Below are positions 1 through 10,594 of a stretch of DNA of 64,000 nucleotides, one piece after another (the stretch's first letter is position 1; each line of letters starts with the position of its first letter). The notes beneath the pieces were generated by a model. The model was not told the DNA's origin, searched no databases, and saw only the letters and a list, made by a program, of their open reading frames with translations. Source of the stretch: Distichodus sexfasciatus (lineage: Eukaryota > Chordata > Actinopteri > Characiformes > Distichodontidae); contig JAVGVS010000396.1 of assembly GCA_032718565.1 (NCBI GenBank), forward strand, positions 62,001 to 126,000, written 5' to 3'. Position numbers and translations under genes: made by a program.

Positions 1-604
1 AGGTTTTTGTATGCTGTAATGCTGCAATTGTTGGAAAATGTAGCATCTTTTTGATTTAAAAAAAGCGACAGGAGCGAGAGAGAGCAGTAACATATTTAAC
101 GAATAGATGGTGTTATTTGACCTCATTGTGATGCTGTCTTCTTTTACTGTCTGTGGGTGCGTGGATTCTGGGGTGGGGTGGGGGCTGATGTGTTTGTGTG
201 TTTGGTGGGGGAGAAGCGCTTTAACTAGGAAGCACTGAGGAAAACCCTGACAAAATATTTAAAAAAAGGATTTTAAAAAAAATATAGAAATAATCAACAT
301 GGACAAGATGACGTCAGGTTTTGAATGGTGGTGTTTTACATTTTTATCGGCACCAAAAAGTGATTGCCATGAACCATCATGAAATCTTCATGCAAATCAA
401 GATAGAACCAATTGACACATTGATACAGATGGATGTGTCATTACAGCCCTAGTGTACTGGGTAGTAGGTGGCAAATGAAAAAGTTTTACGGTATGTTTTA
501 TATGGTCACTAAGTGTAGGTACATGGTAGGTCATCCTAAAAAGTGATCAGCAAGTGTTCCAGGTTTGCTAAAGAGTCACACTCCACCTTTCTTACTTGGC
601 ACAG
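1..604 (+). other. notch1: notch1 intron preceding EGF18 exon (partial)
   Basis: Non-coding sequence upstream of the first exon in the window. It ends in a pyrimidine-containing acceptor (ttacttggcacag). A G-rich stretch lies at about 156-190. No gene or recognisable repeat seen. Confidence 0.7.
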
Positions 605-797
605 GAAAAATGTGCAACATCAACATTGACGAGTGTGCTATCAACCCCTGTCACAACGGTGGGACGTGTATTGATGGCGTCAACGGGTTCACATGCCAGT
701 GCAGAGAGGGCTACCACGACCCCACCTGCCAGTCGCAGCTCAACGAGTGTCTCAGCAACCCCTGCATTCACGGACACTGTGAAGACAAAGTCAATGG
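605..797 (+). CDS. notch1: notch1 exon 1 of window: EGF18 and most of EGF19
   Basis: Acceptor cttggcacag ends at 604 and donor gtaccg starts at 798. The exon opens with the last two bases of a split Gly codon and reads KMCNINIDECAINPCHNGG, matching human EGF18, then LNECLSNPCIHGHC for EGF19. EGF18 keeps the calcium-binding D-E residues and an O-fucose site (CHNGGTC). It ends in phase 2, and the next exon completes Gly-Tyr. Confidence 0.96.
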
Positions 798-1442
798 GTA
801 CCGTTCCCTTCCTGTACAGACAGTAAAGATTAATCTACCAAAGGAACATTTCTCAATGTTTTATGCTTAAATTTGTTCTTAAGGAAGTTAAGACATTTAA
901 ATGGTACACTATTACCACTTAAACCGTAGAACTGAAGATAATCCAATAAGCTAAAGTTTTGTAGAAACATGCATAACAGTGCTCTTCACCATTTGTAGGA
1001 TCTGTTCTCTACAAAACCAAAAAAAGTGTTTTTTTCAATGTTCATTTCCAAAACTAAAAAAAAAACGAATGACCACTCATTTTCTGATTTACTGTTTTGC
1101 GCTCAAATGCACTCATATTACATTTTTGGCTTTCTGACTAAGCTTGTAGGAAAACCTAATTACTGCAGCAAGTTGGAAACCTTGGCATGCATTTGATAAT
1201 AAACCAAATGTTCCCATTTTCCCCATCATTTATTTGAGAAAATGACACATTCTTTGTTGATTTTGGTTTTGGAGTCACTTCCATTCATGTCAAAAATGTC
1301 TTTTATTGATTTCGGCTTTGGTATAAATTATAAAAATGAATGAATGAATGATGTAGAATTATTGTACATTTTTATGCTTAAGTGTGTATGCTTAAGGAAT
1401 TATTAATAATCTCTGTTGCAATAACTATTTTTTCCCCCATAG
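798..1442 (+). other. notch1: notch1 intron 1
   Basis: 645-bp AT-rich intron. Positions about 825-1010 resemble intronic repeats at 4120-4360 and 7800-8065 (shared motif gttcttaagaagttaag), a dispersed repeat family. Acceptor ttttttcccccatag. Confidence 0.7.
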
Positions 1443-1588
1443 CTATAACTGTTTTTGCGATTCGGGCTGGAGCGGCACAAACTGCGACATCAACAACAAT
1501 GAGTGTGAGTCCAACCCCTGCATGAACGGTGGAACCTGTAAAGACATGACCAGTGGATACGTCTGCACCTGTCGGGCCGGCTTCAGTG
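1443..1588 (+). CDS. notch1: notch1 exon 2: end of EGF19, most of EGF20
   Basis: Acceptor ccccatag, donor gttagt at 1589. Reads YNCFCDSGWSGTNCDI, then NNNECESNPCMNGGTCKDM, matching human EGF19-20 including the tandem Asn linker. EGF20 carries the CMNGGTC O-fucose consensus. Phase 1 in and phase 1 out; 146 nt. Confidence 0.96.
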
Positions 1589-1611
1589 GTTAGTGATGCT
1601 TCCATTTGCTG

Positions 1612-1755
1612 GCGTTAGATTTATGTTTACAGCATTTAGCAGATGCTCTTATCCAGAGCCAGTTACATTGACTAATTATAGTGACAGTCTCCCTGAAGAT
1701 CAGGGGTCAGTGGTGGACGTGCTGCTCGTAGGATACAGCCAGATCCAAACCCTAA
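1612..1755 (+). repeat. SINE-like element, copy 1
   Basis: Contains agcagatgctcttatccaga, the hallmark of an abundant fish SINE-like family. Related copies are at ~19138-19290, ~19995-20125, ~33216-33840 (split) and ~58925-59080. Confidence 0.6.
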
Positions 1756-1794
1756 AATTCATAGTTCATAGTTGGGATGCAAATCAAAAGTTTC

Positions 1795-2160
1795 ATCACG
1801 ATACAATATTATATAGATTCAGCGGACAACAGGGGAACATCTGCTGATCAGTGAGCCCACAGCATCGATCGAAAATGAATATTGTTGTGTCCTGCTAGGA
1901 TTTGATTCATTTCGGTATGAGACAATGTTGTATGCTGATTTAACACAATCACTTCCATTCATAGCAAATCACAAAAAGCATCTAATATATCATTCAACAT
2001 TTTTATTCTTGAGATACTGAGCACAGTACTTTGTGTTATCACATCCAGTCAAAGTGACAAAATCTTGCTTGCTTGCTGAAGGATGTCACAATATTCATTT
2101 TGGATCGATGCTGTGGGCTCATTGATCATTGAATCGCTGTAGTGTGATGTATTGTTATAC
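1795..2160. repeat. hAT/MITE-like remnant
   Basis: Starts with cacgatacaatattatatag and ends near gatgtattgttatacc, an imperfect inverted pair. It shares internal sequence (aacacaatcacttcca, ttttggatcgat) with the element at 44585-44903, which has an 8-bp target-site duplication. Boundaries are approximate. Confidence 0.5.
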
Positions 2161-2253
2161 CTCTGATTCGTAGATACTGTAAGTATCCTATCACTAGACC
2201 CCCGCCAACTGGGGCTGTATGATTTCTCAGCTTGCTTTTGATTTTGGTTTCAG

Positions 2254-2367
2254 GTCCGAACTGCCAGACAAACATCAACGAGTGTGCCTCCAACCCGTGT
2301 TTGAACCAGGGCACCTGCATTGATGACGTGGCGGGCTACAAATGCAACTGCATGCTGCCATACACCG
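2254..2367 (+). CDS. notch1: notch1 exon 3: end of EGF20, EGF21
   Basis: Acceptor ggtttcag, donor gtatta. Reads NINECASNPCLNQGTC then IDDVAGYKCNC, almost identical to human EGF21. 114 nt, phase 1 to phase 1. CLNQGTC keeps an O-fucose Thr. Confidence 0.97.
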
Positions 2368-3267
2368 GTATTAACTCTTTTTCCATACGAAAAACTTCGC
2401 CCAAGACTTGTTTATATCTGGCCGTTTCGGACGTGCAAATAAAGTATTGTATCGTGTCACATTGTATCTAGTGTTGCCTTCCGCCAGAGATATCGCCGTG
2501 CAGGAAAACGTGCCTAAAGGCTGTGCTCCGTCCTGAGGTTCAGCAGCAACACTTCCTTTTTCCTTTCCCCTCAAACCCCCACCAAATCCCTGATTGTTGA
2601 TCCTGGCCCGGTTCGACGTGATTTGCAAACGCGTCTGATAACAATACAGGAAATAGTTTTTGGAGAAGATTCCACATTCTTTCCCTTTTCCATATTATTT
2701 GACAAAACACACAGGGAGATCCTCAAAGTCTGTGCCCGAAAGTCTGTTTATTCCCAGTGAGTTTTCGGCGGCGGAAAAATCCACACCGAGTTGGAACAAC
2801 GAGAGGGAGTGAAGCTGTGGCAGTGGGGGGGGCGGCAGGGGGAACCGCTCCGGTCCTGGCTGGGTGGGAATAGTAGCTTGACACATTTCCTGTTTGCCCG
2901 CTTCCTCTCTCACAGAAAAGCAAGTGGAAAGACAATGGGCGGAAAGGCCTGCCGACTTCCTGTTAAGGGCCTGGTGTCGTGGAAACAGATAGGAGAGAAG
3001 GGCCTCGAGGACGCCAAGCTCCGATTTGTTAGCGGCCAAAGGCTAATCTCATAGGGAAGGGAGCGAATCTTTAAAGGGGCTCATTTGGAATTTGCTGTCG
3101 CTGACCACATTTAGCCAAACGTCTTCCTACCGGACACGGTTCCGCCCCACAGCTTTTTGTTTTTGGTTTAAAAGTCTAAAAACAACAGTGTGAGAGACTG
3201 CCAAACTTGCATATGAATCTGAAAGACGTTGTTGGCTGAAGTAAGTTTTATGTTTTTGTTTTTCCAG
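2368..3267 (+). other. notch1: notch1 intron 3 with transcription-factor motif cluster
   Basis: 900-bp intron whose middle (~2480-3130) is more GC-rich than neighbouring introns and has no recognised repeat. It holds several ETS-type cores, one SOX-type ACAATGG, one RBPJ-type GTGGGAA and one GATA-type site. Acceptor tttgtttttccag. Confidence 0.7.
2545..3000. promoter_or_regulatory. notch1: Candidate intronic enhancer (ETS/SOX/RBPJ/GATA motifs)
   Basis: ETS-type cores at ~2552 (cttcct), ~2647 (caggaaat), ~2885 (atttcctgtt), ~2901 (cttcct) and ~2955 (acttcctgtt). RBPJ core GTGGGAA at 2864-2870. SOX-type ACAATGG at 2932-2938. GATA-type agatag at 2987-2992. This combination resembles SOXF/ETS/RBPJ arterial enhancers known for Notch-pathway genes. 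Motif matches are short, so function is inference. Confidence 0.3.
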
Positions 3268-3387
3268 GTGAAAACTGTGAAACTCTCTTGGAGCCCTGTA
3301 ACTCTAAGCCGTGCAAAAATGGCGGTTTGTGTAAGGAATCGGAGGACTACGAGAGCTTCTCCTGCGTGTGTCCCGAAGGCTGGCAAG
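3268..3387 (+). CDS. notch1: notch1 exon 4: end of EGF21, EGF22
   Basis: Acceptor tttttccag, donor gttagg. Reads ENCETLLEPCNSKPCKNG and EDYESFSCVCPEGWQG, matching human EGF22 (VLAPC...EDYESFSC). 120 nt, phase 1 to phase 1. Confidence 0.95.
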
Positions 3388-4485
3388 GTTAGGAAGTTGT
3401 CAGAATGTGTGCCACCATTCCTGAAATGTGGAAAAATAACCCCCCAAAGTCTAAATGGCAATGGGCCTCATTCACCAATAATTTCATTTTTTTCATTTCT
3501 CTTGTAATTGTTCTGTTTCTTCTTTATTATTTTTTTCTCATACAAAACGGATTGTGCAGCTTGAATCGTAAGTCACAGAAATTTTCAGGGTGAATAGGAA
3601 TGATGTGCATCTCGCCATAGGCCAAGAATCATAGTACTCGGCCGATAATTAGCGCTATGGCAAAGGAAATCACTTTTTGACCTCTAGGGGGCATAAAGTG
3701 CTACATAAATTTATGTGATGGCATAACAGAGGTTTTATAATTTACATCAAATTATAGAAAACCACCAAATTCTTATATGAACACTGTTAGAGACTGGTTT
3801 CTTTATAAACACAAATTATTGAAGCTGTCATAACAAAGTCACAAATTGCTGCTTGTTTCTTTCATTCTTTTTCCTATGTCATTTCACTTTATTTTTATAC
3901 TTTCTGTGTTGTAACTCATTATGTCTTGATATGATTAATGTAGTTATGAACTTTTGCCTTTTGTTATTTCACTTTATTGTTCTACACATATACACATATA
4001 TAGACACTGGTCAGTGCTAACCGTTTTTTGTGCTGCTTTTTGCGGCTTGTGCCTGGACCCCACTCGTTACCACTTGGGGCCATTAAAAAAAAACAAAAAT
4101 TTGATCTCAGAATTAAGCCATTTAAATGAAGTAATATTATTCAACTGTATAACTGAAGAAGACGCAATAACCTAAAGTTTTAGTGCACAATTATGAATGT
4201 AATACCATTTGTGTAAGCAAGCTCTTCAGCAGTTGTAGATTCTGTTCATAATTAGGTACAAATCTCAAAATAAGAAAACACAGGCGATTGTTAGAATCTT
4301 TGTAAAAACTGTGCAAGTGGGTTAAGAACAGAATTCTCAAGAACGGTCGGCGAAGGAGGGCCAGCGCTTTTAAAGGAAACCCAAAGACATTTGGTGCGTG
4401 CAGCAACGCGACATCGCTCATCACATCGCTCTGCATCTAAGCATCTAAGCTCCCTCCCTCACTCCCTTTTTCCCTCCCACTGCAG
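3388..4485 (+). other. notch1: notch1 intron 4
   Basis: 1098-bp intron, mostly occupied by the element at 3463-4362. Pyrimidine-rich acceptor (ctccctccctcactcc...cactgcag). Confidence 0.7.
3463..4362. repeat. DNA-transposon-like repeat with GGGCCTCATTCACC ends
   Basis: Left end gggcctcattcaccaata at 3463. Right end near aagaacggtcggcgaaggagggccag, an imperfect inverted match. Related right ends occur at ~8035-8065 (ggtgaacgaggtccgg) and ~22240-22260 (ggtgaatgaggcccg), so it is a dispersed family. No coding capacity seen. Confidence 0.45.
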
Positions 4486-4638
4486 GCCAGACCTGCGAGT
4501 TCGACATAAACGAGTGTGTGAAGAACCCTTGTCGCAACGGCGCCACCTGCCAGAACACGGTCGGCAGCTACAAGTGCAGCTGCAAGTCGGGCTACACCGG
4601 GCGAAACTGCGAGACTGACGTGGACGACTGCAAGCCTA
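4486..4638 (+). CDS. notch1: notch1 exon 5: end of EGF22, EGF23, start of EGF24
   Basis: Acceptor cccactgcag, donor gtaagg. Reads QTCEFDINECVKNPCRNGA and YTGRNCETDVDDCKP, matching human EGF23-24 order. The last codon (Asn) is split 1/2 with exon 6. 153 nt. Confidence 0.96.
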
Positions 4639-6065
4639 GTAAGGCCCTCATCTCATCCTCCTCAATCCCTGTATCATTCCGTCTTTCCTTTTTTGAATTA
4701 AAACTCAAAACGGACATTTGTTTCCGTTTTCCCATTTTGTGCTCAAATAAAAAATGGGAAATTGTAAAATGCTAAATCGTATTCCATTTTGAGTCAGATT
4801 TTGTCCTAGTTCTGTATTTGACACGTCTTGATGTGCCTGTGACACAGATGTTCTTCTGTACAGAATCTGGGACACCTAAGCACTAGGGCTGGGCAGTTCA
4901 TAGAAAATAAGTAAAGCCAACATTTTAAAACTCTTATGAGTATAATCTTTAACATCACCAAGGTAAAACATGCGCTCTTTCATTAGAACAAAACGTTTTT
5001 CCCTGTCTCAGACACACTTTGTCCATGCAGTTGTCTAAGTTTCTTCATATGTGTTTTTCTCTTTTTTAAAGTGTTCTGCATAGGCCTGGGCGGTATGACC
5101 TCATGTCTATAATGCAATTAATTTCATATTTTATCTCAGTTACAGTTAGTTAGGGATGGGCAATTAATTGGAAATGAACTGAAACCAGAAAATCGAAATT
5201 GTGCCCATGTCGATTCCCAGTTAGCAAACACATTTGGGCCGACTCTGGCTGAGTTGTGGCACGGTCGGATCACTGTCGGCACAAGCAAACATTGCAGGCC
5301 GGAGCCACGACAAGCGATTCTGGCTGAGAGTCTGCATTTTTCGTGTGGGCCGCAACCGTTCTGAGTATGGCAAGCGATTCCGAGGAAGAACCATGTCTGG
5401 ACCGTCACTGGGCCGTCATTCTTTGCGGTATCCGGGCCAGAGAAAATGGATTGTGTGGGCCAGATCTGGCCCAACAGAATTTTGCTAACTGGGTTGTTTT
5501 AATTAAAATTCTGTTGGTACTGCTCAAGAAAAGAATTCTGTTAATGCTTTCCCCATCGTGTTCATGTACAGTCATCTTGAAAACATTCCACGTGATTCCG
5601 GCCCATTCAGTCCGCCATTACGCCTGTGTTTCCTTTAGTTATTTTAAAATCACAAAAATATGAACTTAGAAAGAACTATTAAAATCCAGTTTTAATTGTT
5701 AAGCATATTTACAGTACAGAACATCTGAGTAGTTCATTATATTTTCTGTACTGTGAAGGCAACAAACCCCAAAAGCAAAATAATATTTCATTAATCATAA
5801 TCGAGGTAAAATCTTATTAATTTTCAGTTCAGTGCCCGGCCCTACGTCTGTGTTTGATCAAAGTTAAAAATGGAAGTGTATGTTTTCTATTGCCGTGCGT
5901 TTCCTGTTTTCCCATCTTTTATTTCGATTTTTGCTTTTAGTTTGAGTTTTGTTTTGACAAATGAAAGTACGAATGATAAATGGATTCTCCTTCTGTTCTT
6001 TCTTTCTCTCTCCATAACCCTCTTTTGACTTCATCCATAACCCTGATGCTCATCGTTTCCCCCAG
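4639..6065 (+). other. notch1: notch1 intron 5
   Basis: 1427-bp intron. Contains a MITE at 5216-5493 and fragments resembling gggctgggc-type hAT ends at ~4884 and ~5833. Acceptor atcgtttcccccag. Confidence 0.65.
5216..5493. repeat. MITE with CCCAGTTAGCAAA inverted termini
   Basis: Left terminus cccagttagcaaa at 5216. Right terminus ttttgctaactggg ends at 5493, its reverse complement. About 278 bp, GC-richer than the surrounding intron. The open frames inside are incidental. Confidence 0.6.
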
Positions 6066-6294
6066 ACCCTTGCAGCAACGGCGGCTTCTGCAAAGACGGC
6101 ATCAACACCTTCACCTGCACGTGCCTGCCGGGTTTCCGTGGCATCCGGTGCGAGGAGGACATCAACGAGTGCGACAGCAACCCGTGCAAGAATGGCGCCA
6201 ATTGCACCGACTGCGTCAACAGCTACACCTGCACGTGTCCGCCGGGCTTCAGCGGCATCCACTGCGAGAACAACACGCCTGACTGCACCGAGAG
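6066..6294 (+). CDS. notch1: notch1 exon 6: EGF24, EGF25, start of EGF26
   Basis: Acceptor tttcccccag, donor gtaaac. 229 nt. Reads FTCTCLPGFRGIRCEEDI, NPCKNGANCTDCVNSYTC and GIHCENNTPDCTE, closely matching human EGF24-26. In EGF24 the residue before the third Cys is Phe (CSNGGFC) where human has Ser, so the O-fucose consensus is absent. Last Ser codon split 2/1. Confidence 0.97.
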
Positions 6295-6697
6295 GTAAAC
6301 CCCAGCCTCTTTGGTCCAATGTGTAAATTGTAACCTTTGCACACACAGAGGCCTGCACTGTTTCTACTACAAGGGTTTGTTGTTTTTAAGCTTTTGCAGC
6401 TGATTTAAGATGAGGTTTGTGTTACGGCGATAAATGAAAGGGGACTTTTGATTTGGGGACTTGAGGGCCCTGATCGGATGCACAAGAGAGCTGGAAGCGG
6501 ATTAGTGGAGCTGTGCCGTCCCGTTTTGGCCGCGTCTGCTTGTGTTGTCCCTTGGCGCCCCCTTTGGTGCACAGTTGACCATGTAGGTAGAGCAAGGAAA
6601 GGAAGTGTTTTTATTTCTATAAATATGCTTTTTTCTGTTGCTTTTTCCTCAAAATGAGGGCAAATGAGAGAACTGGCAACAACGTGCATCTTATTAG

Positions 6698-7425
6698 GAC
6701 TGCAGCTGTCGAATATTTTTGTAATCAAGTATTTGATTGATTTTTTTCAGCGGTTAATCGAGGAATTGGATAAATTCTTTTTTAAATATAAGAAAAAAGT
6801 CTGAGAATGTACAAATTGGCTTTTATTTTAAGCAAAATTAAGCTCATTTGTTGCATTTAACTTCAGTGCCATCTGAAACAAATACTTACTTAGCTTTCTT
6901 GTGTGTGTGTGTGTGAGAGGGAGAGAGAGAGAGAGAGAGAGAAGAGGACGTGCATGTTTAACAAAAGGAATGCGTGTTATACTGTGTATAAGGCCAACAG
7001 TAACTGACTGAAAAACAAGAATAAAATGAACTAAACATGAATGACATTAACACAGCAACACTTTATTCTGTTTTCTTGAGCAAAAGTTAGGAACATCATA
7101 ACTAGCCATGAATTTCGACTTACATTCTTAATTAGCTAAGACCAGCAACCATTACTGGTTTTTTTTTTTACTACCGTTCATGTCTATTAGCCATCGCAGT
7201 TCCTCACTCCCAGACCTTGCACATTCTTTGCCTTTTTTCTTTGGCGTTGTTTCTGTTTCCTCCGTCTCGCCTTATCGACAGCAGTCTTCCCCGGTGATAA
7301 CGTTGACCGTCACTAATAATCGTCATAAGACAAGCGGAGCATGCTGTAGCGAATGAAATGAGTTAACAAAGCTTCTAGAAAAATTGACCATTTCTCACAA
7401 TCGAATTATTCAAATAATTGTTTCT
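6698..7425. repeat. hAT-like remnant
   Basis: Begins taggactgcagctgtcgaat. Internal gtcactaataatcgtcataa and acaagcggagc resemble ~13900-14060. The right end runs into the SINE at 7430. No transposase frame. Confidence 0.4.
6899..6945. repeat. (TG)n(AG)n microsatellite
   Basis: About nine TG units followed by about ten AG units, then agaagag. Simple repeat in an intron. Confidence 0.85.
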
Positions 7426-7429
7426 TGAG

Positions 7430-7645
7430 TGAGTGACACACAGTGCACCACAACGAAATGTCACCTCTGCATTTAACCCATCCGTGAAGGAGCAGTGAGC
7501 AGCTAACATACGCCCGGGGAGCAGTGTTTGGGGACGGTACCTTGCTCATGAGTACCTCAGTGGTAACTTTACTGGCCCTGGACTTGAACCTGCGACCTTT
7601 TGATCACGGGGGTGAACACCCTACCGTTACGCCACCCACTGCCCC
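7430..7645 (-). repeat. tRNA-derived SINE, copy 1 (minus)
   Basis: Reverse complement of the complete SINE at 41726-41985. Shows cagtgcaccacaacgaaatg, ggacggtaccttgctcatga, and the tRNA-like head (acttgaacctgcgacc...taccgttacgccacccac), which is a degenerate B box and A box on the minus strand. Confidence 0.75.
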
Positions 7646-8153
7646 AGCCTTTCAGCTGACGTTACATGTATGCTACCCAGGTCTACACATATAAGTCCAG
7701 AATATAGAATTGAAATCTGAATATCCAGAAGGGAACCAAATTACACTTATTTAGGGCTGTTGTTAAGAGTGTTGGCGATAATAGGCGTGTGCACTCACAT
7801 TAACCAAGTTTATTCTTAAATTTGTTCTTAAAGAAGTTAAGATACTTAAATAGTAAATTGTGCTACTGTTAAATTAAAGAAAAATTCAAGTTTTGCACAA
7901 AGGTACATGCAATAAAATTTGCAATGAATGTTTTTTCTTCAGCAGTTGTAGAATCTTTTCTTACCTAAGAACAAATCTTAAATAAGGTTTCAGAATCAGA
8001 ATCTCCCTGAGTGGGTTTTAAGAACACATTTCTTCCTAAGAATGGTTTGGTGAACGAGGTCCGGTGTTATGATGTAATGATAAAATATTAAATGCTGAAT
8101 GTTACAAACACAAACCCTTTTATCTATATTTTGTTTTGCCTCATTTTCTCCAG

Positions 8154-8355
8154 CTCGTGCTTTAACGGAGGCACCTGTGTGGACGGCATCAACACCTTTA
8201 TGTGCATGTGTCCGGCCGGTTTCACGGGCAGCTACTGCCAGCACAACATCAACGAGTGTGACTCCCGCCCCTGCCTGAATGGAGGCACGTGCCAGGACAG
8301 ATTTGGCACCTACAAGTGCACTTGCCCTCACGGTTACCGTGGCTTCAACTGCCAG
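8154..8355 (+). CDS. notch1: notch1 exon 7: EGF26-27
   Basis: Acceptor tttctccag, donor gtgaac. 202 nt. Reads SCFNGGTCVDGINTF, FTGSYCQHNINEC and DSRPCLNGGTC, matching human EGF26-27; both carry the C-xxxx-T-C O-fucose site. Ends on a complete Gln codon (NCQ), phase 0. Confidence 0.97.
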
Positions 8356-9660
8356 GTGAACCTGCTTTAATTTTTTTTACAGTTCTAGACCTCACTGTGA
8401 TCAATCGGTGTAAATTTACAGTAATTTGTGACTCTGCACGGCAAAACCAGTCGCTTGTCGCAAATTTTCAAAATTGAGTTATGTTTTTATGAAATGTTTG
8501 CATAAATCAAGCTTCAAAACGATACCTATATTGCATGAATCGGACGACATATGACTAGGATGTCAACATTCAAAGGAGTCAGATTTCTCCTGTCACGCCA
8601 AGCGAGAAACGGAGAAATCTACCTTTGAAGTTGACCATCACCGTAGCACTCACAGACGCTTGGTGCGGTCCCGGCTATGTTTGTATTTACGGTAGCCTAC
8701 GCTGCATTCACAGCCACACGGATAGCCTACCTGCGTTAGGTTAACTGAACTCGGGAGACGAAGATGGATTCCGGAGAAATATCTTCACGCTAGTCAACGA
8801 GTGGATTGTAGAGCGGGTCAAAACAGAAACTTTTTAACATTCTGCTGGAATTGAATTTCACCTCAAGAAAGTCACGCTTTTAGGATGGAAAGGGAAGTTT
8901 TTCAGCTTAAATTTATTCTACAACAGTACAGTATAGACCTTCCACTGTTTCAAAACACAAAAACAAAAAATCCAAAAATTGTACCCCCACGCAGCATAAA
9001 CCTCCATTATGCATAAGTGACAAAATGCAGAGTCACATTTCTGTATAGTATGTTACTGGTTGTAATTGCTATAAATCTGCAATGATTTCATAATACATAA
9101 TGATTTCATAATTTACAATATAAAGGCTGAATATCTCTATATGGTTCCTGTGTGCAAATGAAGTAACATACTGTACATTTAAAGTGCTTAAAGGTGTGAA
9201 TCAGAATCCTCATCTTTCTCCTCTGATTGAAAGCGTAAGATTGTGAAAGGGCCATAAAGAACTATTTTATTGTTATTTTTATATTATTTTATTGTTCACT
9301 GACATAAAATCTGGCTAAAAGCTATCGATAGCTAAATAGAGAGCTGAAGTTACGCTTCTAGAAAAAGACAAATGTTTGCCGTGGGCAGCAGAGCTGTACA
9401 ATAAAACATTTGCAGCATTATTGTAAATATTTGCCACCTTCGCTTTCACAATGACATGCTGTATTAAATACTGTAATGACAGTAAAGCACTGTAAATATA
9501 AAATACATTATTCTTGCTGTAAAAATATAGAAAATGACTGGCCACTTCGCTGCCAGTATTACATTGTAAATTTACAGTGAATTTTAAACAGTGTATTATT
9601 CTTGTTGATATAAATAATGTAAATGAAACCTGGAAATCTAACTTTTCTGGCCGCGGGTAG
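8356..9660 (+). other. notch1: notch1 intron 7
   Basis: 1305-bp AT-rich intron. Positions 8427-9037 are a DNA transposon remnant. Nothing recognised in 9038-9640. The acceptor upstream of exon 8 is unusually poor (ttctggccgcgggtag). Confidence 0.65.
8427..9037. repeat. Non-autonomous DNA transposon, TIR TGTGACTCTGCA
   Basis: Perfect 12-bp inverted termini tgtgactctgca (8427-8438) and tgcagagtcaca (9026-9037). A second, inverted copy is at ~39185-39650 (shared: gacatatgac, tcaaagg.agatttctcc, ggtagcctacgctgcat). About 611 bp, no transposase. Confidence 0.7.
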
Positions 9661-9811
9661 GAACTGGTAACTGTGCAAGCCGCCTCCCCTGTAAGAACGG
9701 AGGCACGCAGACAGAGTGGCACCACCATATGTGCCAGTGTCAGACAGGCTGGACCGTCTCTTTACTGTGATGTTCCCAGCGGTTCTGCGCAGGTGGCAGC
9801 CAAACGCCAAG
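9661..9811 (+). CDS. notch1: notch1 exon 8 (EGF28), frame scrambled by indels
   Basis: Homology to EGF28 and the start of EGF29 is split over frames: phase 0 opens with ELV, another frame reads PCKNGGTQTEWHHHMCQCQT, then phase 0 gives LYCDVPSGSAQVAAKRQ. Donor gtgagg. Total length (151 nt) still fits phase 0 to phase 1, but several indels and a lost Cys (CEV replaced by AQV) destroy the EGF fold as written. A sequence-quality problem is the likeliest cause. Confidence 0.75.
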
Positions 9812-10409
9812 GTGAGGGCATTGCGGTACTTCATGCGTGTCTTCTTCTAGAGCGGTGGTCCCCATATTTTTCATGGGCAGAACCCGGGTGCAGTCCTTGG
9901 GGACGGTACCTTGCTCATGAGTGCAAGTAGTGAACCTTACCTGTCTCTGGGATTTGAACCGGAGGACCTTCCGATCAAGGCAAAACGCTTAACCGGGTCA
10001 CGCTAACCCAACCCCCTTCCCCTCACCCAATAGTTCATGCCACCACGCCCTGATTTCTCTTTATTGTCTTATTTGAGTCACTTCCTAAGCCCGATTTACA
10101 TTGCCATTTCGCCGTGTCTATATCCCAAAAATAGGTGGACTCTGTGAAAAAGCTACTTTTTCTCAGTAATGAACCAGGCATAAGATCTTTGGACTGGCGG
10201 TACTTCCCAGGGGAACCTTGGCTCCCAAACATGGGGTGGGTGGTCTAGTTGTGGTGTTCACTAACACCACTGGTCCCTGAGCAACAAGACCCTAAGGCTA
10301 ATTTTCTCCAGGGACTGTCCCTGTTATTAAGAAATATTATAAACAAATGTAAACATTTTAGTGTCTTGGAGGCTCCCATGCAATCATCCGCCCACTGTGT
10401 CTTCTGCAG
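9812..10409 (+). other. notch1: notch1 intron 8
   Basis: 598-bp intron with a partial minus-strand tRNA-SINE at ~9891-10010. Acceptor gtgtcttctgcag is good. Confidence 0.6.
9891..10010 (-). repeat. tRNA-derived SINE, copy 2 (minus, partial)
   Basis: Contains ggacggtaccttgctcatga, gggatttgaacc (B-box complement), ttccgatca and acgcttaacc, as in the family copy at 41726. The 3' portion is missing. Confidence 0.65.
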
Positions 10410-10594
10410 GGTGTGGACGCTCAACTTGTGCCGTAATTCTGGTCAATGTCTGGACGCTGGGAAGACACACTACTGCCAATGCCAGGCGGGCTACACGGGC
10501 AGCTACTGCGAAGAGCAGGTGGACGAGTGCATCCCCAACCCCTGCCAGAACGGAGCTACCTGCACTGATTATTTAGGAGGATATTCCTTGTGAG
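10410..10594 (+). CDS. notch1: notch1 exon 9 (EGF29-30), frame broken by indels
   Basis: Reads LCRNSGQCLDAGKTHYCQCQ, AGYTGSYCEEQVDEC and CQNGATCTDYLGGYS in one frame, matching human EGF29-30, but both ends are out of phase. An extra base follows the acceptor, an indel lies in the VDVA segment (~10419-10426), and an extra T in the final tcctgt yields TTG TGA. Donor gtgagt. See findings. Confidence 0.8.

Larger units (their letters stand above)
1589..2253 (+). other. notch1: notch1 intron 2
   Basis: 665-bp intron holding a SINE-like segment (~1612-1755) and a hAT/MITE-like segment (~1795-2160), both listed separately. Acceptor ttttggtttcag. Confidence 0.7.
6295..8153 (+). other. notch1: notch1 intron 6
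   Basis: 1859-bp intron containing a transposon-like segment (~6698-7425), a TG/AG microsatellite (~6899-6945), a minus-strand tRNA-SINE (7430-7645) and a dispersed-repeat segment (~7800-8065). Acceptor cattttctccag. Confidence 0.65.

Noticed and set aside
5234..5488. Open frames in GC-rich block of intron 5
   Set aside because: They lie inside a MITE with inverted termini; no protein similarity.
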